Assembly (NCBI RefSeq): GCF_015223065.1
Contig: NZ_JADFBY010000007.1
Span: 146,606-210,605, forward strand
DNA length: 64,000 nt
Origin: Mucilaginibacter sp. JRF
GTDB taxonomy: Bacteria > Bacteroidota > Bacteroidia > Sphingobacteriales > Sphingobacteriaceae
Reading direction: 5' to 3'
Shown: piece after piece, positions 24,527-33,566 of the stretch
How positions within the stretch are numbered: position 1 is the stretch's first letter
Layout of the letters: every line of letters begins with the position of its first letter
The notes under the pieces: model-generated
What the model was told of the DNA's origin: nothing
The model's database searches: none
Seen by the model: the letters and a program-made list of their open reading frames with translations, nothing else
Made by a program: the position numbers and the translations under genes

Positions 24527-25000
24527 TCACTCGTGGTGATACGGCTCGCCTTTAATAATGGTGAAAGCCCTGTATAACTGCTCAATAAAAAACAGGCGTA
24601 CCATTTGGTGCGAAAACGTCATCCGCGAAAGCGAAAGCTTATCATTAGCCCGCTGGTATACCGAGGCATCAAAACCATAAGGCCCGCCAACAATAAACAC
24701 TAAATGACTTGCCGTGCCTACCATGTGTTTATTAATGGTGTTAGCGAACTGGGTTGAGGTGAGTTCGCTGCCTTTTTCATCCAGCAATATCACATGGTCA
24801 AGCGGGGTGATCTTTTTGAGGATCATCTCGGCCTCACGCGCCTTTTGCTGATCTTGCGAGAGGGCTTTGGTGTTCTTTAACTCGGCAAGATCAAGCAGTT
24901 CAAGCTTAATGTAATGCTTAAGGCGCTTCACATATTTTTCGATACCCTCGCGCAGGTACGAATCTTCAGTTTTGCCAACGGTTAAAAGCGTTATCTTCAT
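24527..25000 (-). CDS. rlmH: 23S rRNA (pseudouridine1915-N3)-methyltransferase RlmH
   Basis: 157 residues from the ATG at 25000, giving the standard start MKITLLTVGKT; an ATG four codons earlier is less likely. SPOUT-fold methyltransferase with the knot region LVFIVGGPYGF and LSRMTFSHQMVRLFFIEQLYRAF. It methylates pseudouridine 1915 in helix 69 of 23S rRNA. Length equals E. coli RlmH within two residues. It is divergent from the MutS-like gene. Confidence 0.95.
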   Translation of the reverse strand: MKITLLTVGKTEDSYLREGIEKYVKRLKHYIKLELLDLAELKNTKALSQDQQKAREAEMILKKITPLDHVILLDEKGSELTSTQFANTINKHMVGTASHLVFIVGGPYGFDASVYQRANDKLSLSRMTFSHQMVRLFFIEQLYRAFTIIKGEPYHHE

Positions 25001-25064
25001 AAAACAGCACAAATAACGTTAATTTTAAAATAAAGCCCTTACTTTACCCTTTTGTTTTTAACTG

Positions 25065-26867
25065 ATGAAGCAGGATATACTGAACACCTATCGCAAAAAT
25101 GCCGACGTAGCCCAGGCCGAGGCCGACCGTTTTAAAAAGCAGGCTAACAATTATTCGCTGATGCGGTTGGGCATATTCGCCTTATTTATAGCCGGGGTGA
25201 GTGTTGGGGTGGCATCCAACAACTTTGCCGTGATAGCCATAACTACCATTTTGTTAGTTTTAATATTTGTAGCATTGGTAAAACGCCAAAGCGAATTTGA
25301 GCGCGAGCGCGATTATTATACCGACCTGGTAAGCATCAATAAAAACGAGATAGACAGTATTGAATACTACGAAAACCTGTACTATAACGGCGATCGATAC
25401 AGTAACGATAAACATTTTTATACTTCTGATCTGGATATATTCGGTAAGGCATCCTTGTTTAACCTGATCAACCGTGCAGCTACCGTGCCGGGCAATAATA
25501 AACTGGCCGCATGGTTAAGCGCCCCGACTGATAAGCCAACCATTTTACAAAGGCAGGAAGCCGTACGCGAATTAGCCGTTAAAAGCAACTGGAAGCTTGA
25601 GTTACAGGCCTTACTGTTGTTCGCCAAAACGGCCGATCTGTTACAACTAAGCAACCTGATAAAATACCTTGGCCTCCCGCTTAACCTACCCGGCGAGGGC
25701 TGGATAAAAAAGTATTGCCATGTGGCGCCTTTTGTAACTGTAGCAGCTATTTTATTATCGGCTTTTTTTGATGCGAAGGCATTGCCGGTACTTGTGGCGG
25801 TAGCGCATTTGGGATTGGTGGCATCAAGAGCGGCGCAAATTAAAAAAGCCGATCTGGTTATTGGCAAAATAGGCGACACGCTGGGCAAGTACGCGCAGGC
25901 CTTTAAAAAAGCGGAGGACGAAAAATGGCAGTCGGCGTATTGCGCAGGCCTGTCGAGCCAGTTAAAGGAGAAGCAAACCTCCGAAGAAATAAAGGAATTA
26001 TCGCGCCTGATCAATAAATTCAACAGCAGGCTTAACTTATTGGTAGGCTCGGTGCTGAACATCTTTTTTCTTTGGGATCTGAAACAGATCATTGCCATTG
26101 AGGAGTGGAAGCGCGCCAACAAACAAAACCTGGAGGATGCCTTTGATGTACTGGCCGAATATGAAGCGCTTATTAGCCTGGCAAGCCTGCATACCAATTA
26201 TCCCAACTGGGCCATACCACAAATTGCAGATGGCGAGGGATATACCCTGGCGGCGCAAAACATCGGTCACCCGCTTATACAGCCGTATAAAAGGGTGGTG
26301 AACAGCTATGAGCTGCGCGATACATTCCAGGTTGATATCATCACCGGGTCGAACATGGCGGGCAAGAGTACCTTTTTGCGAACCATAGGTATCAACACCG
26401 TACTGGCCCTATGCGGAGCGCCGGTTTGTGCAGATGTGATGGATGTATCGGTGATCAACATCATCAGCTACATGCGCATTAAGGATTCACTGAACGAAAG
26501 CACATCAACCTTTAAAGCCGAGCTGGACAGGTTGCAGATGCTGCTTGGCGCTGTTGAAACCGTACCCAAGGTTTTCTTTTTGGTAGATGAGATGCTGCGC
26601 GGCACCAACTCGGTTGATAAGTACCTGGGCTCAAAAGCGGTAATTGAGCAACTGATAGCCAAACGCGCCGTAGGCATGGTTGCCACCCACGATTTGCAAA
26701 TTGCCCGCCTCGAAGATAAATACCCTGCCTACGTACGTAACTATTACTTTGACATCCAGGTACAAAACGGCGAAATGCTGTTCGACTACAAACTAAAGCA
26801 TGGCGAATGCAAAACGTTTAACGCTTCGCTGTTGCTAAAGCAGATAGGGATCAATGTGGAGGGATAA
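25065..26867 (+). CDS. MutS-like ATPase with N-terminal membrane segments
   Basis: A 600-residue protein. Two hydrophobic segments near residues 32-70 (LGIFALFIAGVSVGVASNNF and VIAITTILLVLIFVALV) and further ones around 215-260 point to membrane attachment. The C-terminal MutS domain V ATPase has Walker A GSNMAGKST at residues 428-436, Walker B FFLVDEMLRGTNS and ATHDLQIA. The mismatch-recognition and connector domains of MutS are missing. Similar proteins are widespread in Bacteroidota with no assigned role. It probably does not do mismatch repair. Confidence 0.82.
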   Translation: MKQDILNTYRKNADVAQAEADRFKKQANNYSLMRLGIFALFIAGVSVGVASNNFAVIAITTILLVLIFVALVKRQSEFERERDYYTDLVSINKNEIDSIEYYENLYYNGDRYSNDKHFYTSDLDIFGKASLFNLINRAATVPGNNKLAAWLSAPTDKPTILQRQEAVRELAVKSNWKLELQALLLFAKTADLLQLSNLIKYLGLPLNLPGEGWIKKYCHVAPFVTVAAILLSAFFDAKALPVLVAVAHLGLVASRAAQIKKADLVIGKIGDTLGKYAQAFKKAEDEKWQSAYCAGLSSQLKEKQTSEEIKELSRLINKFNSRLNLLVGSVLNIFFLWDLKQIIAIEEWKRANKQNLEDAFDVLAEYEALISLASLHTNYPNWAIPQIADGEGYTLAAQNIGHPLIQPYKRVVNSYELRDTFQVDIITGSNMAGKSTFLRTIGINTVLALCGAPVCADVMDVSVINIISYMRIKDSLNESTSTFKAELDRLQMLLGAVETVPKVFFLVDEMLRGTNSVDKYLGSKAVIEQLIAKRAVGMVATHDLQIARLEDKYPAYVRNYYFDIQVQNGEMLFDYKLKHGECKTFNASLLLKQIGINVEG

Positions 26868-26868
26868 T

Positions 26869-26904
26869 ACCCCTCCTAAATCCTCCCCGAGGGGGAGGAA
26901 TTTT
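26869..26904. repeat. GC-rich repeat family C, compact copy
   Basis: ACCCCTCCTAAATCCTCCCC followed by GAGGGGGAGGAATTTT; the inner CCTCCCC/GGGGAGG forms a hairpin. It starts right after the MutS-like stop codon and opens the 470-nt gene-free stretch before uvrA. That stretch also holds A3, B2, a CCCTCCCC...GGGAGGGG pair (27117-27144) and a TAGACCATGGTCTA palindrome near 27278-27291. Confidence 0.65.
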
Positions 26905-26924
26905 AAATAGAACTTTAACAATCA

Positions 26925-27004
26925 TGTCATTTCGACGAAGGAGAAATCTGCACACGTTCATAGGCAAACGACAGATTTCTCCTCGTACCTCGTTCGAAAT
27001 GACA
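26925..27004 (+). repeat. Palindromic repeat family A, copy 3
   Basis: Ends TGTCATTTCGA and TCGAAATGACA, inner GAGAAATCTG / CAGATTTCTC. Same orientation as copies 1 and 2 but with a shortened left arm (CGACGAAGGAG). Family B follows 17 bp later. Confidence 0.85.
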
Positions 27005-27021
27005 ATGAATTTAACCCACCA

Positions 27022-27104
27022 CATCATTTCGATAGTGAAGCAATCTCTTTAGGATATTCAACATGACAAGTCACTCGGAGATTGCTTCGTGCCTCGCAAC
27101 AACG
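27022..27104 (-). repeat. Palindromic repeat family B, copy 2 (degenerate)
   Basis: Reverse-complement relative of 12092-12175: GAAGCAATCTCTTTAGGATA ... GGAGATTGCTTCGTGCCTCG. Both termini have mutated (CATCATTTCG instead of CGTCATTGCG), so the palindrome is decaying. Confidence 0.75.
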
Positions 27105-27337
27105 TGTTTATTTATTCCCTCCCCACGCAAGGGTCAGGGAGGGGTTCGCAAACTAACAACTATAACTTATCATCCCCCTCAAAACAAATGACATTCATCT
27201 ACATCAATTCATTTGCTTTTTGCTAAACATTTTAGGATTTTTGCACTTTCTTATTTTAGTCGATAGCTGATAGCCCATAGACCATGGTCTATGCATATCT
27301 TTACCATTGACTATGGACCATTGACCATAAGCAGCTA

Positions 27338-30211
27338 ATGATAAACGAAGCAGAGAAAGACGCTCAACAAAATATCATCATAAAAGGTGCCCGCGTGCAC
27401 AACCTCAAAAACATTGACGTTGCTATCCCCAAAAATAAGCTGGTGGTGGTTACGGGCATGTCGGGGTCGGGTAAATCGTCGCTGGCGTTTGATACGCTGT
27501 ACGCCGAGGGGCAGCGCCGCTATGTGGAAAGCCTTTCATCATACGCTCGCCAGTTTTTGGGCCGTATGAATAAGCCCGATGTGGATTATATTAAAGGCAT
27601 TGCCCCGGCTATCGCTATCGAGCAAAAGGTGATCACCTCGAACCCTCGCTCAACGGTAGGTACATCTACCGAGATATATGATTACCTGAAGCTGCTTTTT
27701 TCGCGTATTGGCAAAACATATTCACCGGTATCAGGGCAGATAGTAAAAAAAGATACGGTTACCGATGTGATCAACTTTATCATGGCTTTAGCCGATGATA
27801 CACAGGTAACCATTTTATGCCCGCTGCATCCGCATAACAACCGTAGCCTTAAGGAAGAACTTGCCGTATTGCTGCAAAAGGGTTTTGTAAGGGTGGAGTA
27901 TAAAGGCAAGTTAGCCCGCATCGAGGCGCTGATAGAAGACGAGGGCATCGCTTCAGATACCGGGATTGACGAAAAGCCCAAAAAAGGCAAAGCCAAAAAG
28001 CAGGAGCCGGAACCTGAAACAGCCACCTTTGATGTGCGCATAGTAATTGATCGCGTTACCAAAAATAACGAAGAAGAAACGGTAAGTCGCCTGGGCGATA
28101 GTATACAAACCGCCTTTTTTGAAGGTAAGGGCGATTGCTTTGTACGCTGGCAGCAGCCGGACGAAGACGCTGAGCAGGAACGCTTTTTTTGCGACCGATT
28201 TGAGTTGGACGGACTGCGCTTTGAGGAACCATCACCAAATTTTTTCAGCTTTAATAATCCTTACGGCGCTTGTAAAAAGTGCGAGGGTTACGGCAAGGTG
28301 ATCGGTATTGATGAGGATCTGGTTATACCCGACAAAAGCAAAACGGTATACGAAGGTGCCATTGCCCCCTGGCGTGGCGAAAAAATGCGTGAGTGGAATG
28401 ATAAGCTGGTGAAGAATGCCATCAAGTTTGATTTCCCTATCCACCGCCAATACAATCAGCTTACGCCTGAGCAACAGCAACTGCTGTGGAAAGGCAACAG
28501 CTATTTCCAGGGGTTGGATGCCTTTTTCAAGGAGTTAGAAGAACAAACTTATAAGATACAATACCGTGTGCTGCTATCGCGCTATCGAGGTAAAACTACC
28601 TGCCCTGAATGTAAGGGCAGCCGTTTACGTCAGGATGCATCGTACGTAAAGATAGATGGCAAATCCATCACCGATATTGTGCTGATGCCGCTGGATACAG
28701 CATACGAGTTTTTCAGGAGCCTCAAACTATCTGAGCACGACGAAACCATTGGTCGCCGTTTGCTTACCGAGATAACCAACCGCCTTAATTTTTTAAATGA
28801 TGTTGGCTTGAGCTATTTAACGCTTAACCGTTTGTCGAACACGCTTTCGGGCGGTGAGTCGCAACGTATTAACCTGGCAACATCTTTGGGTAGTAGTTTG
28901 GTGGGGTCGGTATATGTGCTGGATGAGCCAAGCATCGGCCTGCACCCGCGCGATACCAACCGCTTGATAGGCGTGTTAAGATCGTTGCGCGATGTGGGCA
29001 ACACTGTATTGGTGGTTGAGCACGAGGAAGAAGTAATGAAAGCTGCCGACCATATTATCGACATCGGCCCCGAGGCCGGTACGCATGGTGGCAACCTGGT
29101 TTTCAGTGGAACATACAGCGAAATAATTACTGATGATAATAGCCTTACCGGCAAATACCTGAGTGGGCGTGAAGAAATTGCCATACCTGCGCACCGCCGT
29201 AAATGGAGCGACCACATCATTGTAAAAGGCGCCCGCGAAAATAACCTGAAGCATGTTACGGCTAAATTTCCGTTAGGGGTATTAACTGTAGTTACAGGGG
29301 TATCAGGCTCGGGGAAAACCAGTTTGGTAAAACGCATACTGCACCCTGCTCTGCAAAAAACATTGGGCAATTACAGTGGCGAGCAAACCGGCGCTTACGA
29401 TGCCATTGAGGGCGATTACAATAAAATTGAGCAGGTTGAACTCGTTGATCAAAACCCGATCGGTCGCTCATCGCGCTCAAACCCGGTTACTTATGTAAAG
29501 GCTTGGGATGAGATACGCAACCTGTACGCATCGCAACCCGCAGCAAAAGCAGGTGGATTAAAACCATCGGCATTTTCATTTAACGTTGAGGGCGGCCGTT
29601 GCGATGTTTGCCAGGGCGAGGGCGAAGTGAAGATAGAGATGCAGTTTATGGCCGATATATTCCTGACCTGCGAATCGTGTAACGGCAACCGCTTTAAACA
29701 GCATATTCTGGACGTTACTTATAATGAAAAGAACGTATCAGAAGTACTGAACCTGACCATTGATGAGGCATTGGAATTCTTCGCCAAAGAAGCCAAGATC
29801 ATCAGCAAAATAAAGCCTTTGGTTGATGTTGGTTTGGGCTATGTTCAGTTGGGGCAATCGTCAAACACGCTATCGGGTGGCGAGGCACAGCGTATCAAGC
29901 TGGCATCGTTCCTTGTAAAGGGTAATAACACTAATAAAACCCTGTTCATATTTGATGAGCCGACAACCGGCCTGCACTTCGCGGATATCAAGAAGCTGCT
30001 AAAATCGTTCGATGCATTGCTGGAGCATGGCAATACCATCATCGTAATAGAGCACAATATGGACGTGATCAAATGTGCCGACTGGGTGATAGATATTGGC
30101 CCTGAAGGTGGCGACAGGGGCGGCAATGTGGTGTTTGAGGGTCTGCCTGAAGATTTGATGAAGGAGAAAAACTCATACACCGGACAATATTTAAAGGAGC
30201 GGTTTGAATAA
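27338..30211 (+). CDS. uvrA: Excinuclease ABC subunit A
   Basis: A 957-residue nucleotide-excision-repair ATPase that finds DNA lesions and loads UvrB. The first Walker A is GMSGSGKSSLAFDT, and the second is GVSGSGKTSLVKRIL. Zinc modules are CKKCEGYG...CPECKGSRL and CDVCQGEGEV...CESCNGNRF. ABC signatures NTLSGGESQRI and NTLSGGEAQRI each precede a Walker B (VLDEPSIGLHPRD, IFDEPTTGLHFAD). It is about 15 residues longer than E. coli UvrA, partly through a Lys/Glu linker near residue 210 (KPKKGKAKKQEPEPE). It is complete. Confidence 0.97.
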   Translation: MINEAEKDAQQNIIIKGARVHNLKNIDVAIPKNKLVVVTGMSGSGKSSLAFDTLYAEGQRRYVESLSSYARQFLGRMNKPDVDYIKGIAPAIAIEQKVITSNPRSTVGTSTEIYDYLKLLFSRIGKTYSPVSGQIVKKDTVTDVINFIMALADDTQVTILCPLHPHNNRSLKEELAVLLQKGFVRVEYKGKLARIEALIEDEGIASDTGIDEKPKKGKAKKQEPEPETATFDVRIVIDRVTKNNEEETVSRLGDSIQTAFFEGKGDCFVRWQQPDEDAEQERFFCDRFELDGLRFEEPSPNFFSFNNPYGACKKCEGYGKVIGIDEDLVIPDKSKTVYEGAIAPWRGEKMREWNDKLVKNAIKFDFPIHRQYNQLTPEQQQLLWKGNSYFQGLDAFFKELEEQTYKIQYRVLLSRYRGKTTCPECKGSRLRQDASYVKIDGKSITDIVLMPLDTAYEFFRSLKLSEHDETIGRRLLTEITNRLNFLNDVGLSYLTLNRLSNTLSGGESQRINLATSLGSSLVGSVYVLDEPSIGLHPRDTNRLIGVLRSLRDVGNTVLVVEHEEEVMKAADHIIDIGPEAGTHGGNLVFSGTYSEIITDDNSLTGKYLSGREEIAIPAHRRKWSDHIIVKGARENNLKHVTAKFPLGVLTVVTGVSGSGKTSLVKRILHPALQKTLGNYSGEQTGAYDAIEGDYNKIEQVELVDQNPIGRSSRSNPVTYVKAWDEIRNLYASQPAAKAGGLKPSAFSFNVEGGRCDVCQGEGEVKIEMQFMADIFLTCESCNGNRFKQHILDVTYNEKNVSEVLNLTIDEALEFFAKEAKIISKIKPLVDVGLGYVQLGQSSNTLSGGEAQRIKLASFLVKGNNTNKTLFIFDEPTTGLHFADIKKLLKSFDALLEHGNTIIVIEHNMDVIKCADWVIDIGPEGGDRGGNVVFEGLPEDLMKEKNSYTGQYLKERFE

Positions 30212-30249
30212 TCAGCCCCTCTGTTCAATTTTTATAATAAGATACAACT

Positions 30250-31011
30250 ATGTCAATTACTACTGACGACGAATTAGCCGGGATGAAAGCCATTAGCGAG
30301 GTATGCGCCGCAACACTCAAAAAGATGCGTGAGGCTGCTGTACCCGGTATAACCACCAAAGAACTGGACGAACTCGGCGGAAAGATATTAGAGGGCTACG
30401 GGGCACGTTCGGCGCCGTATTTAACCTATAAGTTTCCGGGATATACCTGCATCAGTTTAAACGGCGAGGTGGCCCACGGCATACCCGGCGACAAAGTGAT
30501 ACAAAGCGGCGACCTGATCAATATTGATGTTTCGGCAGAGATGAATGGCTTTTGGGCTGATAACGGCTGCTCGTTTGTGGTTGGTGAGGATATTCATGGT
30601 CATCAAAAACTGGTTGATGCATCAAAGGCAATCCTTAAAAAAGCCATCTCACAAATAAAGGGCGGTGTTAAAATAGCCGATATTGGTTTGCTGATAGAAA
30701 CCGAAGCTAAAAAGGCTGGCTACACGGTCATTAAAAATTTGACCGGTCATGGCGTAGGCAAAAGTCTGCACGAGGAACCGCACGAAATTGCCAATTACCG
30801 CGACCGTTTTAATATGACCCGTTTCAAAAAGAATTCAACTGTAGCTATCGAAACCTTTATATCAACCGCATCAACCATTGCCGAAACACAAAGCGACGGC
30901 TGGACGCTGGTAGGCAACAAAGGCGGTTTTGTAGCCCAGCACGAACACACCATCTTAGTAACCGGCGGCGAACCGGTTATACTTACCGCTAATAATAGTG
31001 TTTGGGATTAA
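30250..31011 (+). CDS. map: Type I methionine aminopeptidase
   Basis: A 253-residue enzyme that removes initiator methionine. The metal ligands lie in NIDVSAEMNGFWADNG, TGHGVGKSLHEEPHEI, VAIETFIST and AQHEHTILVT. The length is that of type Ia enzymes, without an N-terminal zinc-finger extension. It starts 38 nt after uvrA on the same strand; no terminator is seen between them. Confidence 0.95.
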   Translation: MSITTDDELAGMKAISEVCAATLKKMREAAVPGITTKELDELGGKILEGYGARSAPYLTYKFPGYTCISLNGEVAHGIPGDKVIQSGDLINIDVSAEMNGFWADNGCSFVVGEDIHGHQKLVDASKAILKKAISQIKGGVKIADIGLLIETEAKKAGYTVIKNLTGHGVGKSLHEEPHEIANYRDRFNMTRFKKNSTVAIETFISTASTIAETQSDGWTLVGNKGGFVAQHEHTILVTGGEPVILTANNSVWD

Positions 31012-31031
31012 AGCGATATTTTAAAAACACT

Positions 31032-31114
31032 TGTCATTTCGAACGAGGTACGAGGAGAAATCTGTCCGCGTTCATAGCATAGCGTTAGATTTCTCGCTAT
31101 CGCTCGAAATGACA
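31032..31114 (-). repeat. Palindromic repeat family A, copy 4 (inverted)
   Basis: TGTCATTTCGAACGAGGTAC ... ATCGCTCGAAATGACA; the arm carrying ACGAGGTACGAGGAG is on the left here and on the right in the other three copies, so this copy is inverted. Family B follows 27 bp later. Confidence 0.85.
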
Positions 31115-31141
31115 GGAAGGATAATGCAATATAAGAGGACG

Positions 31142-31226
31142 CGTCATTGCGAGGTACGAAGCAATCCCCGAGCGATTTATCGTATTAGAGTATCCTAAAG
31201 AGATTGCTTTGTACCTCGCAATGACG
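31142..31226 (+). repeat. Palindromic repeat family B, copy 3
   Basis: CGTCATTGCGAGGTACGAAG at the left and its reverse complement with small changes at the right; same orientation as 12092-12175. The left arm has GGTACGAA where copy 1 has GGAACGAA, and the right arm shows the matching change, consistent with compensating or gene-conversion-like evolution of the stem. Confidence 0.85.
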
Positions 31227-31253
31227 TGGTTTGTGGAATTGTTATAAAACACA

Positions 31254-31286
31254 GAAAAGGGAGCACCATTGGTGCTCCCTTTTCAA
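31254..31286. terminator. Terminator hairpin
   Basis: AAAAGGGAGCACCA and TGGTGCTCCCTTTT form a 14-bp self-complementary stem, usable on both strands. It lies just beyond the stop of the minus-strand DUF3127 gene. Confidence 0.8.
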
Positions 31287-31306
31287 TATTCTAAAACCGT
31301 TAATTA

Positions 31307-31669
31307 TTAAAACGGCAGATCGTCCTCGTCAGGTGCTGAGCTTAGGTCAACCGGTGGGGCGTACTCAGGGGTGGCACTGTTGCCGGCACCGCTTAATACG
31401 TTTATTCTCCACAATTGCAGTGAGTTAAAGTAGCTTTTTTTACCGCTTTTGTCAGTCCATGGGCGACCGCGCAGGTTAAAGAAAACCTCTACATCATCAC
31501 CCACTTTAACACTGTCAAGCAGGTTACAACGATCCTGTATAGCTTCAAATTTAAGGTATTCAGGGTATTGTGGGTTCTCTATATATTCAACAATCAGTTC
31601 GCGCTTTTTAAGTGAGTCTGTAACCTGTTGGGTTGGCGACACTTCATGTACTTTGCCTTTGATATCCAT
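31307..31669 (-). CDS. DUF3127 domain protein
   Basis: A 120-residue cytoplasmic protein. The segment RELIVEYIENPQYPEYLKFEAIQDRC ... DDVEVFFNLRGRPW and SLQLWRINVL match DUF3127, common in Bacteroidota. The predicted small beta-barrel and the acidic C-terminal tip (APDEDDLPF) recall single-strand DNA-binding proteins, whose tails end in DDIPF. A role in ssDNA metabolism is therefore plausible but inferred. It is divergent from the THUMP methyltransferase gene. Confidence 0.8.
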   Translation of the reverse strand: MDIKGKVHEVSPTQQVTDSLKKRELIVEYIENPQYPEYLKFEAIQDRCNLLDSVKVGDDVEVFFNLRGRPWTDKSGKKSYFNSLQLWRINVLSGAGNSATPEYAPPVDLSSAPDEDDLPF

Positions 31670-31750
31670 GCTTCAAAAATTAAAAATGTAAAGTTAATGC
31701 TAACAAATTAAAATAGAGGTGTGTTTAATTGTTTATTTTCGCCAAATATT

Positions 31751-32923
31751 ATGGAAGTTTTCCACACCGAAAGTAAAATAGTTATCACCTGCAACAAAAG
31801 GCTTTCGCCTTATTTACAGCGTGAAGTTGAGGCACTGGGCTTTACGCCTGCACGTGTATTTCAAACCGGCATCGAGCTTAAAGGCACCGTTAACGATTGC
31901 ATACCCCTTAATCTAAATCTGCGCTGCGCCAGCCAGGTTTTATACTCGCTAAAAGCGTTCACCGCGGCTACGCCCGATGAGCTGTACGCCGAGCTGGTTA
32001 AGATAGAATGGGAAAAGCTGATCGATTTTTCAGGGTACTTTTCTGTTACATCCAACGTAAATAACGAGCATATACGCACGCCGCTGTTTGCCAATGTTAA
32101 GGTAAAGGATGCCATTGTTGACCGTATTAAGCAGGAGAAAGGCATCAGGCCAAACTCGGGTGCTGATGTTAACAAGGCCGTGATCCACCTTTACTGGCAG
32201 GACGACCGTGCCGAAATATTTGTTGATACATCGGGCGAAACGCTGGCTAAGCACAGCTACCGCAAAATACCGGGCAAGGCGCCTATGCTGGAAGCCCTGG
32301 CGGCATCAACCATTATGGCAACCGGCTGGGATGGTAAAAGCAGTTTTATCAACCCTATGTGTGGCTCGGGCACGCTGGCTATTGAGGCCGCTTTGCTGGC
32401 TACCAATAAAAGTCCCGGTTTTTTCAGGATGAATTATGCCTTTATGCACATAATGGGCTATGATGAAAACGTGTTTTTTACCGAGCGCCGTAAACTGAAG
32501 GATAAGGCCATCAAGCAGCTCGATTTTAAAATTATCGCTACCGACCTGTCTGCCGACGCGGTTGATATTGCCCGCCGCAATGCCAATACCGCCGGTGTAG
32601 AACATTTGATAGAGTTTAACGTTTGTGATTTTGCGGATACCGAAGTGCCTGAGCAACCGGGCGTTGTTATGTTTAACCCCGAATATGGCGAACGTTTAGG
32701 TACGCACAGCAAACTGGAGGCTACCTACAAACGTGTTGGCGATTATATGAAACAAAAATGCCTCGGCTACAAAGGCTACATATTTACCGGCAACCCCGAT
32801 CTGGCAAAGAAAATTGGTTTGAAAGCCAGTCGCCGCATTGAATTTTACAACGGAAAACTGGATTGCCGTTTGCTTGAGTATGAATTATACGAAGGCACAA
32901 GGCGCCAACCCACAGAAGAATAA
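31751..32923 (+). CDS. THUMP-domain class I SAM-dependent RNA methyltransferase (RlmL N-domain-like)
   Basis: 390 residues from ATG 31751; an earlier in-frame start adds ten non-conserved residues. The N-terminal THUMP/ferredoxin-like region (about 1-160) binds RNA. The methyltransferase follows with the SAM motif FINPMCGSGTLAIEAALLA, an acidic ATDLSADAVDIARRNA, and motif IV VMFNPEYGERLG at residues 309-312. RlmL-type enzymes make m2G2445 in 23S rRNA. The usual NPPY motif is NPEY here. The end is shorter than RlmKL fusions. Confidence 0.87.
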   Translation: MEVFHTESKIVITCNKRLSPYLQREVEALGFTPARVFQTGIELKGTVNDCIPLNLNLRCASQVLYSLKAFTAATPDELYAELVKIEWEKLIDFSGYFSVTSNVNNEHIRTPLFANVKVKDAIVDRIKQEKGIRPNSGADVNKAVIHLYWQDDRAEIFVDTSGETLAKHSYRKIPGKAPMLEALAASTIMATGWDGKSSFINPMCGSGTLAIEAALLATNKSPGFFRMNYAFMHIMGYDENVFFTERRKLKDKAIKQLDFKIIATDLSADAVDIARRNANTAGVEHLIEFNVCDFADTEVPEQPGVVMFNPEYGERLGTHSKLEATYKRVGDYMKQKCLGYKGYIFTGNPDLAKKIGLKASRRIEFYNGKLDCRLLEYELYEGTRRQPTEE

Positions 32924-32932
32924 TACAGATAA

Positions 32933-33427
32933 ATGAAAAAGTTAATATTCACTATATGTGCCGCTTTATTAAGTATAGGCGCAATGGCACAGCAGCATTT
33001 GGCTTTCCCTTTTCAGGGAGGTAAGAGTGCCATGACCAAGTTTTTTAAGGATAGCCTTGATGTACCGGCCGAACTGGTAAAGGTAAAGGCAGCAGGCACC
33101 GCGGTATTTAAATTTACTGCCGATGGCGATGGTAACATTAAAAAAATAATTGTTTACTATGCTGATGATGCTAACCTGGCCAAGCCGATAATTGACGCGC
33201 TAAGGAAGTCAAACAAAAAATGGATAATACCTGATGGTGAGAAAATGCACGATTTTATCCTGCCTTTTTCTATCAGCTTTTTAGCCCCGGCAACGGCTAC
33301 TGATAAGGTTCAGAAAGATTTTTATAATTACTACACCAACCGCAAACCTATTGTATCATTTGATCAGGTTCCGTTGGATATGGCAACCTTGCTGCCAACT
33401 ATAACTGTAAACTATAGCTTAAAATAA
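32933..33427 (+). CDS. Secreted protein with a TonB-C-like domain
   Basis: A 164-residue protein with a clear signal peptide (MKKLIFTICAALLSIGAMAQ). The pattern GTAVFKFTADGDGNIKKIIV ... IIDALRKSNKKW resembles the TonB C-terminal fold used as a stand-alone domain in many Bacteroidota periplasmic proteins. The function is unknown. It begins 9 nt after the methyltransferase stop and is probably co-transcribed. The following 139 nt are AT-rich with no recognised feature. Confidence 0.6.
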   Translation: MKKLIFTICAALLSIGAMAQQHLAFPFQGGKSAMTKFFKDSLDVPAELVKVKAAGTAVFKFTADGDGNIKKIIVYYADDANLAKPIIDALRKSNKKWIIPDGEKMHDFILPFSISFLAPATATDKVQKDFYNYYTNRKPIVSFDQVPLDMATLLPTITVNYSLK

Positions 33428-33566
33428 TAATAACTAAGAAAGTAAAACATATGTTACAGTATATATTTCTTTCTTAAGAAAATATTTATTTTTAAAGTGA
33501 ATTTGTAAAAATCCGCGCTTAAAAAATTCTCGTTTATACAATCATTTATCATTACAATTGATTAGT

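Noticed and set aside
25418..26197. 259-codon antisense frame inside the MutS-like gene
   Set aside because: Cys/Ser/Leu-rich shadow of the real gene, with no start context and no recognisable domain.
28813..29370. 185-codon antisense frame in uvrA
   Set aside because: Mirror of conserved ABC-ATPase codons; uvrA is unquestionable in the opposite phase.
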